Assembly: GCF_003568665.1 (NCBI RefSeq)
Contig: NZ_QXMH01000004.1
Location: 414,942 to 478,941, forward strand
DNA length: 64,000 nucleotides
Source: Chitinophaga alhagiae
Lineage (GTDB): Bacteria; Bacteroidota; Bacteroidia; Chitinophagales; Chitinophagaceae
Direction: 5' to 3'
Shown: one piece after another, positions 34,848 through 42,979 of the stretch
Layout: each line of letters starts with the position of its first letter
Position numbering within the stretch: the first letter of the stretch is position 1
The notes under the pieces: model-generated
Told to the model about the DNA's origin: nothing
Seen by the model: the letters and a program-made list of their open reading frames with translations, nothing else
Database searches by the model: none
Made by a program: the position numbers and the translations under genes

Positions 34848-35697
34848 ATTCCGCCCGCCTTCCCTGCCGCGCCTCATAGATCCTTACGATCCTTTTGGTG
34901 CTGACTATGGTCATGCTATCGCTATTTTCAGGGAAGCGGCAGCGCACGCGTTGCTGTAAAACGGCTGAATAGAACAAGCCGCTGTTTTTATCCGCCCACA
35001 AATGCCGCGTGACCCGGCCAGATACGCGAACTTTTCTTTTTCCTATCATATTCTCTTCCTTGTTGTACACCATCGCAACATCTACATAAATACTGTCTGC
35101 CACCTGCCTTGTATTGTTTTCTGTTACCTGGAGGGCAACAGGGAACGCCAGTCCTTTCAGCGTGTCTTTCTCTTTCAGCAGGTAGCTCTTTGCGTCTGCC
35201 ATGAAAAAGTTACCGATCATTTTTTTTACCGCGTTACTATCCAGGTAAAACCTGGCGGCAGGCGAACGGCCTAACGCAACATCTTGCCGGATACGGTCTT
35301 CCAGCTGATGGTAGTTCAGCAGCACTACCGGCTGCTCGTTATGCCCGCCGGCAAACTCCAGCGGTATTTGCCGGAAAATGCCGATGAGTTTTTTGTTAAC
35401 CTGGTTGGTATCTGCCAGCCTTTCCGTACTGAAGAAAAAAAGCATCCGCCCGTTTTTCTGTTTCACGCGGGATTGCATGAACAACTCGCATTTTGTTACG
35501 CCATTTCCCCCACTGGTAAATTTGAACCATTGATGTTCTGCTTCCAGCATGGAATCCTGTCCATGTACAATGGTCACCATATCTGTGTGCATGAGGCGGA
35601 CAACCGTATCAGCATGCCCACTGTTTCCGGGGCAGATATAATTGAGGAGGCAGATGGTGGCAAGGCATGCCGCGGATTTGTACAATGGAGTAAACAT
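34846..35697 (-). CDS. Hypothetical exported protein
   Basis: 283 residues and not recognised. The N-terminus has a hydrophobic signal segment (SAACLATICLLNYICPG). The remainder is mixed alpha/beta with two further cysteines (VTKCELF and RVRCRFPE). DSIYVDVAMVYNKEENMIGKRKVRV may be a beta-sheet core. It is monocistronic, facing the terminator of its convergent neighbour. Codon use is ordinary. Confidence 0.65.
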   Translation of the reverse strand: MFTPLYKSAACLATICLLNYICPGNSGHADTVVRLMHTDMVTIVHGQDSMLEAEHQWFKFTSGGNGVTKCELFMQSRVKQKNGRMLFFFSTERLADTNQVNKKLIGIFRQIPLEFAGGHNEQPVVLLNYHQLEDRIRQDVALGRSPAARFYLDSNAVKKMIGNFFMADAKSYLLKEKDTLKGLAFPVALQVTENNTRQVADSIYVDVAMVYNKEENMIGKRKVRVSGRVTRHLWADKNSGLFYSAVLQQRVRCRFPENSDSMTIVSTKRIVRIYEARQGRRAE

Positions 35698-35745
35698 AAA
35701 ATATCAAAGTAAGTAAACCCGGCCACATTTCATAGATACAGCCGG

Positions 35746-36765
35746 TCAATATTTTCCATATATCCCGCCCGCCGTTTCCTCAAACCGCTTAAGTACCGGC
35801 TTTATCTTTGCCTCCTCCAACAGCATAATGCGGTGATTACCACCGGCTGATTCAGTAAAAACGCTCTTCCCGTCTGCCTCAATACGGATAGTGCCCGGCG
35901 CAGACTCCCGGAAATATCTTCTCTCCGGCTCTATGGCATGCAATACGCTGGTGAGGTCCCAGGTTTCCCGGTTATAGGGCATTTTCATGTAGTGAAAATA
36001 GGCGTTCACTAACGGGTGCTCCCACAACTGCGGATAATAATAAGATAGTGAGCGGGCGCGGAAATGCAGGCGGGAACCTACTTCCCATCCACTCGCAATG
36101 ATCCGGCCCGGCCATTGCTCAAACACCGTGCGGGCCGCAGCAATATCTTTCACCACATTATACTCCGGGAACGGCTGAGGCCCGAACATACCGGCCATCA
36201 TGTATAATGCCTTCACTTTTTTGGCCACCAGCGCCCGGCCGCCCAGCGGTGAAAATTCATCGGCCCCTGACTGCAGCAGTCGGGCAATATTGGTGGAGAA
36301 ACCTACCACTACCATCACTACAGACGTATCCGGCGAGGCTGCGAGCACCTTACGCTGCAATTTATAGGCCTCCGGTACTTTTTCCGCCAACGTGGAATCA
36401 TAGGTAAAGAACGGCCGTCCTTCTTCCGTGTACTTCACTGTTTGCATATTGTACCTTCCCGGCTCCGGCGTGGGGCCGTTGTTGCCTACGTAACCCAGGG
36501 GTATGTGCCCAAGGCCGTAGGTGCGGTTCATCAGGTCTGTGAACGTAACGGCGTAAGGATGGCCCTTACTGATGGTAACGGCCTTCAGGTCAGCTCTCCG
36601 GGCTTTATGGTACGTGTACAGCATGGACAGGGCCAACACATCATCTACATCATTCCCCATGTCCGTATCAAAGATGACCGGTACCGGTCCTGTTTGCGCT
36701 TGGAGGGGTATATCTGTTAGCAGCAGCAATGCCGCGAAGGAGACGTGGAATATTGTTTTCATCAT
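35746..36765 (-). CDS. Nucleoside hydrolase family protein, exported
   Basis: 339 residues with a signal peptide ending IPLQAQ. The calcium-binding signature of inosine-uridine nucleoside hydrolases is intact: VIFDTDMGNDVDDVLAL. Family segments KAVTISKGHPYAV and VVMVVVGFSTNIARLL follow. The enzyme should cleave the N-glycosidic bond of ribonucleosides or a related substrate in the periplasm. It stands alone, followed on the same strand by the small exported protein gene after a 48-base gap. Confidence 0.9.
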   Translation of the reverse strand: MMKTIFHVSFAALLLLTDIPLQAQTGPVPVIFDTDMGNDVDDVLALSMLYTYHKARRADLKAVTISKGHPYAVTFTDLMNRTYGLGHIPLGYVGNNGPTPEPGRYNMQTVKYTEEGRPFFTYDSTLAEKVPEAYKLQRKVLAASPDTSVVMVVVGFSTNIARLLQSGADEFSPLGGRALVAKKVKALYMMAGMFGPQPFPEYNVVKDIAAARTVFEQWPGRIIASGWEVGSRLHFRARSLSYYYPQLWEHPLVNAYFHYMKMPYNRETWDLTSVLHAIEPERRYFRESAPGTIRIEADGKSVFTESAGGNHRIMLLEEAKIKPVLKRFEETAGGIYGKY

Positions 36766-36916
36766 AGGGTTTGAATGTTTGGGCTAAAATATACTTTCTA
36801 TGAGTGATTAACCAGCCATTTTTAAGAGAAAACCTGCAGGCTAAGAGATGCTTTCAAACATCTAAAAAATTGATAACCAAACATATGTATACACTCTTTC
36901 TCTGAAATCCAGCTGT

Positions 36917-37123
36917 CTATTTTTTAAACTTCCAATCTTTCGCCGCCAAGGCTTCCCGAAGCAGGTTCACCCCTTTCGGCCCCATACCATGCAGGTTGGC
37001 CACTTCTTTTTCCGTAACAGCGGTGAGTTGTTGAAGGCTGGTAAGGCTGGCCGCAGCCAATGCACGCAAGGCCGGCTGCGAAAGCCCCTTGGGGAAATCT
37101 CCTATATCTGTGATCTTCTTCAT
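36917..37123 (-). CDS. Small helix-hairpin-helix DNA-binding protein
   Basis: 68 residues. The sequence resembles the C-terminal domain of RNA polymerase alpha and other HhH proteins: FPKGLSQPALRALAAASLTS, LQQLTAVTEKEVANLHGMGP, KGVNLLREAL. The GMGPKG turn is the hairpin that contacts the DNA backbone. It is very basic at the end (KDWKFKK). It is probably a small DNA-binding protein; specificity and role are unknown. Confidence 0.8.
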   Translation of the reverse strand: MKKITDIGDFPKGLSQPALRALAAASLTSLQQLTAVTEKEVANLHGMGPKGVNLLREALAAKDWKFKK

Positions 37124-37291
37124 GCTCCAATTTCGGGATTTTGAAGATTAAAACCAACGGGCCGCCCCCCTGCCACCTGCTCCTATTTATTGTCCAAGAA
37201 ACACCCAAACCAGCTACAGTAAAGGATTTAATAAATTGGCACGGTTTCTGCAAATATCCAGCCGGATGCGATAAATCTAAAAATTTTAACC

Positions 37292-37735
37292 ATGAAACAG
37301 TTATTGACAGCATTAGCAGCAGTTAGCATACTGGCCTCCTGTGGCGGCAACGCGGACACTGCAGCTATTGAAAGTGCAAGAAAGGCCACTATAGACTCTA
37401 TGAATGCTATTGCGGCCGCAAAACAGCATGTAATTGACTCCATGAACGCTGTAAAGGCTAACCGCACCAAAGCGGCTTCTTTCAACAGCCATGAAAATAC
37501 CGCCGCGGCTCCCGTAACGGAAACCGCAGCTGCTCCCGCTCCGGCCAAGAAGAAATGGAGCCATACTGCCAAGGGCGCCGTTGTTGGCGCAGGTGCAGGC
37601 GCCATTACCGGGGCCATCGTCAATAAAGACCGTGTGAAAGGCGCTGCTATCGGTACCATCATTGGCGCCGGTGTAGGCGCTGGTACAGGGGCTATTGTAG
37701 ACAAGCAGGTGAAGAAAAAACAGGCACAACAATAG
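37292..37735 (+). CDS. Glycine-zipper lipoprotein (YMGG-like)
   Basis: 147 residues. Lipoprotein signal LAAVSILASCGG is followed by an Ala/Lys/Ser coiled stretch (about 25-60) in which DSMNA recurs. Ala/Pro-rich spacer sequence leads to a glycine zipper (about 88-140: GAVVGAGAGAITGAIVNK, then IGTIIGAGVGAGTGAIVDK). Such proteins insert into or span the outer membrane. A terminator follows 38 bases after the stop. Confidence 0.85.
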   Translation: MKQLLTALAAVSILASCGGNADTAAIESARKATIDSMNAIAAAKQHVIDSMNAVKANRTKAASFNSHENTAAAPVTETAAAPAPAKKKWSHTAKGAVVGAGAGAITGAIVNKDRVKGAAIGTIIGAGVGAGTGAIVDKQVKKKQAQQ

Positions 37736-37773
37736 ATAACACAGGTGTAATTATAAATCGTTTGACAACCCAG

Positions 37774-37804
37774 GCGCCTTCCATTTTGGAGGGCGCTTTT
37801 ATTT
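37774..37804 (+). terminator. Intrinsic terminator
   Basis: GCGCCTTCC, loop ATTTT, GGAGGGCGC (one G-U pair), then TTTTATTTT. It ends the glycine-zipper gene and faces the convergent YdeI gene. Confidence 0.85.
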
Positions 37805-37823
37805 TCACTGCAACGGCAGATGT

Positions 37824-38402
37824 TTAATCATCCAGCCCCTTCCCCTCCAATATCTGCTGCACATACTTCTCCACCCTTGCCTCCCGCGTCTTGGGCTGCC
37901 TGGCTGAATTGAAATGGAAAAGATACCCCCGCTGCCTACCCGGCGTCAACGCTTCAAAAGCCTTTTTCAGCGCCGGCATTTTATCCAGCTTGTTTTGAAA
38001 TTCTTCCGGCACGGGGTAATCCGCCGTTTTTCTCATTTCCACTTTTGCGCCGGATTCCTCCACTTCAACCGCTTCAAAAATGTATTTTTTGAGCGCGGGC
38101 GCCAGCTTCTTTATTTCGCTGGCGCTGGTGAAACGGATCTGGCGGGCGGATTGCACATTCTCCGTTTGCTGTATCAGGATGCCTTTGGGATCTTTCAGCA
38201 AGGCGCCCTTAAAAAACAGGTACGCACAATAATCCTTGAAGGCATGAATCAGAACGATGTTACTTTTCTCGTAGGTGTAACAGGGGCAGCCCCATTTCAA
38301 TTCTTCGGTCAGCTGGCAATCCAGCGCGATCTGCCTCAAAAGCTCCAGCTCTTCCTTCCACTGTTTGGCTTTGTTAAAGAAGAAATCAACTTTGGGATTC
38401 AT
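37824..38402 (-). CDS. YdeI/OmpD-associated family protein (DUF1801-type)
   Basis: 192 residues. The first 110 residues fit the DUF1801 fold (LTEELKWGCPCYTYEKSNIVLIHAFKDYCAYLFFKG). The C-terminus carries the YdeI-type helices and final motif KAFEALTPGRQRGYLFHFNSARQPKTREARVEKY. The function is unknown. It is the last gene of the ArsR operon, 13 bases after DoxX. Confidence 0.88.
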   Translation of the reverse strand: MNPKVDFFFNKAKQWKEELELLRQIALDCQLTEELKWGCPCYTYEKSNIVLIHAFKDYCAYLFFKGALLKDPKGILIQQTENVQSARQIRFTSASEIKKLAPALKKYIFEAVEVEESGAKVEMRKTADYPVPEEFQNKLDKMPALKKAFEALTPGRQRGYLFHFNSARQPKTREARVEKYVQQILEGKGLDD

Positions 38403-38415
38403 AGCGTTACATTTA

Positions 38416-38793
38416 TTAACCAGCTAATACGGCTTTCCGGCCAGGGGGCCTGAAATACCAGGATATTACCGTCAGCGCCAGCAACAGCAACGCGGGGAAC
38501 ATTTTGTTCATGTCTCCTGTTGCGAAATGCGAAAAGATGGCCCCTGACATTACAAAGAAAAAGCCTGCGTATGCCCATTCTTTCAGCAAAGGATACCTGG
38601 GAATAAGCACTACCACAGCACCCAGAATTTTGCAGATGCCCAGCAGGGTCAGCAAATAGACCGGGTAACCCAAATTTATAATAAAATCCGTTTCTTCTTT
38701 TACCCGGAGCAATTGCACCAGGCCGGTGGAGACCATACCCAATGCCAGCCATATGGTAGCGATCCAGTATATTATTTTGTTTCTCTTTGACAT
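38416..38793 (-). CDS. DoxX-like membrane protein
   Basis: 125 residues with four hydrophobic helices (about 9-27, 47-66, 73-92, 100-117). The pattern LGICKILGAVVVLIPRYPLLKEWAYAG is typical of DoxX/DoxD-like proteins. These are small inner-membrane proteins, sometimes linked to oxidative stress or quinone chemistry. It lies 6 bases after the AHSA1 gene in the ArsR operon. Confidence 0.88.
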   Translation of the reverse strand: MSKRNKIIYWIATIWLALGMVSTGLVQLLRVKEETDFIINLGYPVYLLTLLGICKILGAVVVLIPRYPLLKEWAYAGFFFVMSGAIFSHFATGDMNKMFPALLLLALTVISWYFRPPGRKAVLAG

Positions 38794-38799
38794 ACGGTT

Positions 38800-39267
38800 T
38801 TATTTAAGTTTGCCAACAATTTTTTCCAGTTGAGCGTGCGCCATGTTGATGCCTTGTTTGAAGGGCAGCTGCAGGTTCTGATCACGAAGCTCCGGTGTTC
38901 TGTATATGGTGTGGATGGTGAGCTTGCTGGTATTGTCCGTCAATTTTTCAAATTCCAGGAACTCCAGCGTTACGTCAAACGGCGCATTGTCCATTTCAAA
39001 CGTACGGGTGATCTTCTTTTCGGGGATAAATTCATGGATGGCGCCATGAGCGCCGAATAACACGTTCCCTTTATCGTCCGATGTCTGGAACTGCCAGCCG
39101 CCGTGCCTTTTGTTCTCCAGCTTCAGCACCTTTGTTCCCATCCATTGCTCCAGTATCTCAGGTTCTGTGTATGCTTTGAAAAGCAGCGCTACCGGCAGGT
39201 CAAAATCCCGGGTGATCACCAGGTCGTGCCGGCCATTCTCGGCATGGATCTTTGTTTTCATTTCCAT
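38800..39267 (-). CDS. SRPBCC / AHSA1 family protein
   Basis: 155 residues of START/Bet v1-like fold. The family pattern is present: RDFDLPVALLFKAYTEPEILEQWMG, then FGAHGAIHEFIPEKKITRTFE, ending with a long C-terminal helix (PFKQGINMAHAQLEKIV). These proteins bind hydrophobic ligands, and ArsR-AHSA1 pairs are common as self-regulated stress operons. It starts 6 bases after the ArsR stop. Confidence 0.92.
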   Translation of the reverse strand: MEMKTKIHAENGRHDLVITRDFDLPVALLFKAYTEPEILEQWMGTKVLKLENKRHGGWQFQTSDDKGNVLFGAHGAIHEFIPEKKITRTFEMDNAPFDVTLEFLEFEKLTDNTSKLTIHTIYRTPELRDQNLQLPFKQGINMAHAQLEKIVGKLK

Positions 39268-39273
39268 ATGGGC

Positions 39274-39597
39274 TTATTTTTTAGGTTTATAGTTTTTCAT
39301 GATACTCTCCAGTTTATTGAACCGGTCATCCCACAACTGGCGGAAAGGTTCAATGAAGTCCGCTATTTCTTTCATCTTTTTTGGGTTGAGGTGATAGTAT
39401 ATTTCGCGGCCGTTCTGCTCCTGCTTCAGCAATTCGCATTCGGTCAATATCTGCAGGTGTTTGGATACGGTTGGCCGTGCCGTATCAAAATTGGAGGCAA
39501 TGGCCCCCGCCGTCATGGCCTGTGAGGCTACCAGCACCAGTATGGCCCTCCTTGTAGGGTCTGCTATGGCCTGGAAAACGTCTCTTCTCAGATTCAT
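39274..39597 (-). CDS. ArsR-family winged-helix repressor
   Basis: 107 residues. Winged helix: FQAIADPTRRAILVLV, MTAGAIASNFDTARPTVSKHLQIL (recognition helix), and the wing with EQNGREIYYHLNP. The ArsR alpha-3 metal-binding motif (ELCVCDL) is missing, so metal sensing is unlikely, as in SdpR-like members. It is the first gene of the operon ArsR, AHSA1, DoxX, YdeI. Two operator copies overlap its promoter, and the start codon lies only 3 bases from the nearer one. Confidence 0.93.
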   Translation of the reverse strand: MNLRRDVFQAIADPTRRAILVLVASQAMTAGAIASNFDTARPTVSKHLQILTECELLKQEQNGREIYYHLNPKKMKEIADFIEPFRQLWDDRFNKLESIMKNYKPKK

Positions 39598-39600
39598 TGC

Positions 39601-39647
39601 GTAGCTATTTGACTACAAATATACATGTAGCCATTTAACTACGCAAA
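39601..39647 (-). promoter_or_regulatory. ArsR operon promoter with twin operators
   Basis: The -7 element TATATTTG (39616-39623) and -33 element TTTG (39644-39647) are exact matches to the Bacteroidota consensus, with a 20-base spacer. Two copies of GTAGTYAAATRGCTAC (39601-39616 and 39627-39642) flank and overlap the -7 element, with centres 26 bases apart. The first covers the expected transcription start. This is strong evidence for autorepression. Confidence 0.85.
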
Positions 39648-39744
39648 TATTTCTTTGATTTTTTTTGAAACCGGCGGGACATGCCGTTGTTTTGTCTGTG
39701 AATATAGAATCGGGAACGCCGCTGGCCGGCAAGCTGACAGACAT

Positions 39745-40341
39745 TTAAGGTACAATGGTGCGGAAGGTGAGGTTCACGCGCGGAGCGTGTATAGTGGCTG
39801 ATTTGGGTATGCTGTGCCGCCAGAAGGCCTGTGTTTCCCCGCGCATCACCAGCAGGCTGCCATGCTGCAACAGTACAGACACGGTTTCCCCGCTGGTTTT
39901 ATGCCGCAGCAAGAACTTCCGCTCCGCGCCCAGGCTCACGGAGGCAATAGTGGTGTTGCGGCCCAGGGCGGCCTCATCGTCACTATGCCAGGCCATGCCT
40001 TCCGCGCCGTTGCCGTACAGGTTGAGCAGGCATGAATTGAATACGGCACCCAGTTTGTGCTCTACTACGGTTTTCAGCTCAAGTAGCTCCCGCGTCCAGG
40101 GAAGGGCCTCGCGGGTTACGCCGGAATAGGTGTAGCGGTAGCGTTCGTTGCCATACCAGGCTACTTTCCTTTTGGTGCTGCGCAGCTCACCGGCCACAAA
40201 CACCTGATCATGCTGCCAGGGAATGATGTGAAGCAAGGCCTGAAGGTAGTGGTCTGCATCCGGCAGTACCGGGCCATAGTAATTCACTTCGCCGTTGCGG
40301 GGTAAAAGATTGCTGCCGTATTCCGAAAAGAGGTCTATCAT
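39745..40341 (-). CDS. alkB: AlkB-type 2-oxoglutarate/Fe(II) DNA dealkylase
   Basis: 198 residues. The Fe(II) ligands H119-x-D121 (MAWHSDDE) and H176 (FWRHSIPK) and the 2-oxoglutarate arginines R188 and R194 (PRVNLTFRT) match AlkB/ALKBH2-type enzymes, as does FNSCLLNLYGNGAEGM. It removes alkyl groups from N1-methyladenine and N3-methylcytosine oxidatively. The start ATG overlaps the ATP-grasp stop by four bases, making it the last gene of the Ada operon. Confidence 0.93.
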   Translation of the reverse strand: MIDLFSEYGSNLLPRNGEVNYYGPVLPDADHYLQALLHIIPWQHDQVFVAGELRSTKRKVAWYGNERYRYTYSGVTREALPWTRELLELKTVVEHKLGAVFNSCLLNLYGNGAEGMAWHSDDEAALGRNTTIASVSLGAERKFLLRHKTSGETVSVLLQHGSLLVMRGETQAFWRHSIPKSATIHAPRVNLTFRTIVP

Positions 40342-41201
40342 AATTTTGAGGCCAGCGCCTTGTAATAGTTATCGAAACCATCCGGGGTGGTGCTGAGAAA
40401 AAGATAAGGCTCTATCAGCTCCAGCTCCATCAGGTAAAATTCGTTGTTCCTGATAATACCGTCTACACGTGCATAGAGCGTGTCTTTGGCGAACTGCTGT
40501 ACATAAACGGCGGCTTTTTCTTCAAATACAGCGCCGGCACCGGCTGGCGCATAGGTACCGCCGTGAATGTGCTGCACCCTGAAGTCTCCTGCCTTCGGCA
40601 CTTTCAACAAGCTATGACTGAACCGCCCGCCGAAGAAGAGGAATGACCATTCTCCCTGTTCCACTTCCGGCAGGTAGGGCTGCACCAGGTAGTCCTCCGC
40701 CTGCAACATGATGTACAGTTTATCTTCTTCCGCTACCGCTTCTTCCCGCCGCAACAGCAAGGTATTCCTGGCGCCCGCGCTGATACTGGGCTTGATCACT
40801 ATCTGTGCCGTGTTCCACCGGTTGAAGAACGTTTCCAGCCCGGGCAGGCTCCCTTGCGGCAGCAACGCGGTGGGTATAACAGGCAGCCCGCTATCCGCAA
40901 TTTCCGGCAGGTATTTTTTATTGCTGTTCCAGATGACCGTATCTGCAGGGTTTTGCACGGCCACACCGGCCGCCTGCAGAGAGCGCAGCCACCCATGGAA
41001 CGCCGCCGCCTGCTCGTGGTAATCCCAGGTGGATTTAAGCACCACCAGGTGGTAGCTTTTCCAGTCTGTTTGCGGGTTGCTCCACACTTCCCTGTTCACT
41101 TCCAGGCCTTTTCCTTGTAACCATGCCTGCAGTTGGGCGTCTTCGCCGTCATGTTCCGTTGCCTGGGCCTCACAGGTAACCAGGGCTATTCTTTTTGCCA
41201 T
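40338..41201 (-). CDS. ATP-grasp family protein
   Basis: 287 residues from ATG 41201, preceded by AGGA 8 bases upstream; a TTG at 41231 overlapping the previous stop is less likely. The order is an N-terminal pre-ATP-grasp domain (RIALVTCEA, VVLKSTWDYHE), WNSNKKYLPEIADSGLPVIPT, the ATP-binding QIVIKPSISAGARNT, EDYLVQPYLPEVEQGEWSFLF and YARVDGIIRNNEFYLMELELIEPYLF with the magnesium-binding acids. It resembles glutathione synthetase/RimK ligases that join a carboxylate to an amine. Its substrate is unknown. Its place between two dioxygenase genes of the alkylation operon is unusual. Confidence 0.88.
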   Translation of the reverse strand: MAKRIALVTCEAQATEHDGEDAQLQAWLQGKGLEVNREVWSNPQTDWKSYHLVVLKSTWDYHEQAAAFHGWLRSLQAAGVAVQNPADTVIWNSNKKYLPEIADSGLPVIPTALLPQGSLPGLETFFNRWNTAQIVIKPSISAGARNTLLLRREEAVAEEDKLYIMLQAEDYLVQPYLPEVEQGEWSFLFFGGRFSHSLLKVPKAGDFRVQHIHGGTYAPAGAGAVFEEKAAVYVQQFAKDTLYARVDGIIRNNEFYLMELELIEPYLFLSTTPDGFDNYYKALASKL

Positions 41202-41227
41202 GCTTTGTTCCTTTTGCCTGCAAGTTA

Positions 41228-41941
41228 TCAACTTAATGCGTCATGAAAAATAATGCCCATGCTGTGGCGTTCGCCGCTATGCAGCGGGCTCACGCCGTGT
41301 TTCATATTGACGCGGTAGTACCCCCTGCTGCCCCTGGCGGGCCGGAAGCTGGTAGTGAAGAGCAGCATGTCTCCCCTGCCGGGCGTTAGCACATTGGCTT
41401 TTGACTGGGCGCGGGGTATTTGTTCCGTGATCACAAATTCGCCGCCGGTAAAGTCTTCATTGGCCTGGTTGAGTACAAACACCATCTGCATCGGGAAGTA
41501 CACTTCCCCGTAAAGGTCCTGGTGCAGCGTGTTGAAACCGCCTGCGCCGTATTTGAGGATGAGTACGTTGGGCTTTGTTTGCCCTTTGTCCGCGCACAAC
41601 TTCTTCATGCCGGCATGTGTGGCGGGGAAACGGGTATCCAGGCCCAGTTCCTCCATCCAGCGGTTGGCAACAGGCGCAATGTATGGGTATACATTTTCCC
41701 GCAGTTCCGTAATGAGGTTGGGAAGCGGGTAACGGAAATATTTATACTCCCCGCTGCCGAAGCGGTAACGTTCCATGCTGATAGTTTTGCGGTAGTTCTC
41801 GCTTTCCTGGTAATCTGCTATCAATTGTTCGCACTCCTGCTTGCACAATATTTGGGGTACAATGGCAAATCCCTGTTCATGCAACTGCATGGCGATCTGC
41901 TCCCAGTTTTGTGCTGCGATGCGTTCTTTGACCGTTTTCAT
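41228..41941 (-). CDS. 2OG-Fe(II) oxygenase of the Ada operon
   Basis: 237 residues. Iron ligands H140-x-D142 (NTLHQDLYG) and H215 (NMKHGVSP), with R225 as the likely 2-oxoglutarate ligand. The jelly-roll strands are FPMQMVFVLNQANEDFTGGEFVI and RGDMLLFTTSFRPARGSRG. This is a prolyl-4-hydroxylase-like (PF13640-type) oxygenase and not AlkB. It lies 12 bases after the HTH-methyltransferase gene and 26 bases before the ATP-grasp start, so it is co-transcribed with repair genes. The substrate is unknown. Confidence 0.88.
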   Translation of the reverse strand: MKTVKERIAAQNWEQIAMQLHEQGFAIVPQILCKQECEQLIADYQESENYRKTISMERYRFGSGEYKYFRYPLPNLITELRENVYPYIAPVANRWMEELGLDTRFPATHAGMKKLCADKGQTKPNVLILKYGAGGFNTLHQDLYGEVYFPMQMVFVLNQANEDFTGGEFVITEQIPRAQSKANVLTPGRGDMLLFTTSFRPARGSRGYYRVNMKHGVSPLHSGERHSMGIIFHDALS

Positions 41942-41953
41942 GATGTAATGATT

Positions 41954-42805
41954 TTATGCTGTACGATGGCGGCGGGCGGCTTCCCAGCCTATGATGGCGT
42001 TTTTCCTGACGCCGCCCCAGTGGTATTCCCCTATTTCGCCGCTGGCTTTGATAACGCGGTGGCAGGGTATGAGAAAGGCCACGGGATTGTTGCCCACGGC
42101 GGTACCGGCGGCGCGGAAAGCGCCCTCATGACCGGCCTTGCGGGCCAGGTCCGCATACGTGGTAAGGCCGCCGGGTGGTATTTTCAACAGGGTTTCCCAT
42201 ACTTTGATCTGGAAATCCGTGCCTTTGAGGTGCAGCCTGATCTCTTCCAGCCGGCTCCAGTCCTGGCTGAATACGAACAACGCGTTTTGTTGTATCATAT
42301 CTACCCGCTGGTGGTAGCCGGCGTTAGGGAACATGCGTTTGAGCTGCGCCAGCGCGGGGCCTTCTCCTTCATCCGCAAATGCCATGTGGCAGATGCCTTT
42401 GCCTGTAGATGCTACGATGACCGTACCGAAGGGCGTATCGGCAAATGAATAGTTGATCTGCAGAGAGGCGCCGCCGTTCTTGTATTCGCCCGGCGTCATG
42501 CCTTCTATTTTCACAAAGAGGTCGTACAGGCGGCCGGTGCCGGAAAGACCGGTCTCAAAAGCGGTATCGAACAGGGAGGCGCCGGTGGTTTTGAGTATTT
42601 CCTTGGCATGTTCCACACTGAGGTATTGCAGGAACTGCTTGGGCGTTACGCCCGCCCACTGCTGGAACATGCGCTGGAAATGGAACGGGCTGAGGTGTAC
42701 GTGTTCCGCCACTTCTTCCAGTTTGGGCTGGGCCTTGAAGTTTTCCCTGAAAAACCCGATGGCTTCCGCTATTCTCCTGTAATCCAGTTCCTGTTGCGTT
42801 TCCAT
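41954..42805 (-). CDS. AraC-HTH / methylated-DNA cysteine methyltransferase fusion (Ada-like)
   Basis: 283 residues. Residues 1-105 are an AraC-type double HTH (VAEHVHLSPFHFQRMFQQWAGV and DTAFETGLSGTGRLYDLF). Residues 120-283 are O6-alkylguanine methyltransferase, with acceptor C248 in LIPCHRVI and VGNNPVAF. The N-terminal Ada zinc/methyl-phosphotriester domain is absent; a protein resembling it is encoded separately at 43645. It is expected to be the activator of the alkylation regulon and to repair O6-methylguanine. It heads the operon HTH-MGMT, oxygenase, ATP-grasp, AlkB. Confidence 0.93.
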   Translation of the reverse strand: METQQELDYRRIAEAIGFFRENFKAQPKLEEVAEHVHLSPFHFQRMFQQWAGVTPKQFLQYLSVEHAKEILKTTGASLFDTAFETGLSGTGRLYDLFVKIEGMTPGEYKNGGASLQINYSFADTPFGTVIVASTGKGICHMAFADEGEGPALAQLKRMFPNAGYHQRVDMIQQNALFVFSQDWSRLEEIRLHLKGTDFQIKVWETLLKIPPGGLTTYADLARKAGHEGAFRAAGTAVGNNPVAFLIPCHRVIKASGEIGEYHWGGVRKNAIIGWEAARRHRTA

Positions 42806-42829
42806 GATCGTTGATGTTTAAATATACGG

Positions 42830-42872
42830 CAAAATTACCGGTGAATGGCGGGTTTGGAAACCCGTTTCTTGC
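42830..42872 (-). promoter_or_regulatory. Promoter and putative Ada box 1
   Basis: On the minus strand GCAAGAAACGGGTT (42859-42872) is followed by exactly 21 bases and then the -7 element TAATTTTG (42830-42837), an exact TAnnTTTG match 24 bases before the ATG. The normal -33 TTTG is missing and the box overlaps its place, as for activator-dependent promoters. Part of the box also lies in a dyad (CGGGTTT / AAACCCG, 42849-42864). Confidence 0.75.
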
Positions 42873-42979
42873 TGTGGTGGTGGTGTTGTAAGGCGGCGGT
42901 CGAAGTGGGAACCGTGTTGTTGCTGCAAGCTGGCCGCCCCGGCCGGTAGCCATTTCCAGCCATGTTATAGCCGCGCCCG

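Noticed and set aside
39660..39744. Possible terminator of the alkB operon
   Set aside because: GCCGGC-type short repeats are present but no stable stem with a T-run could be built.
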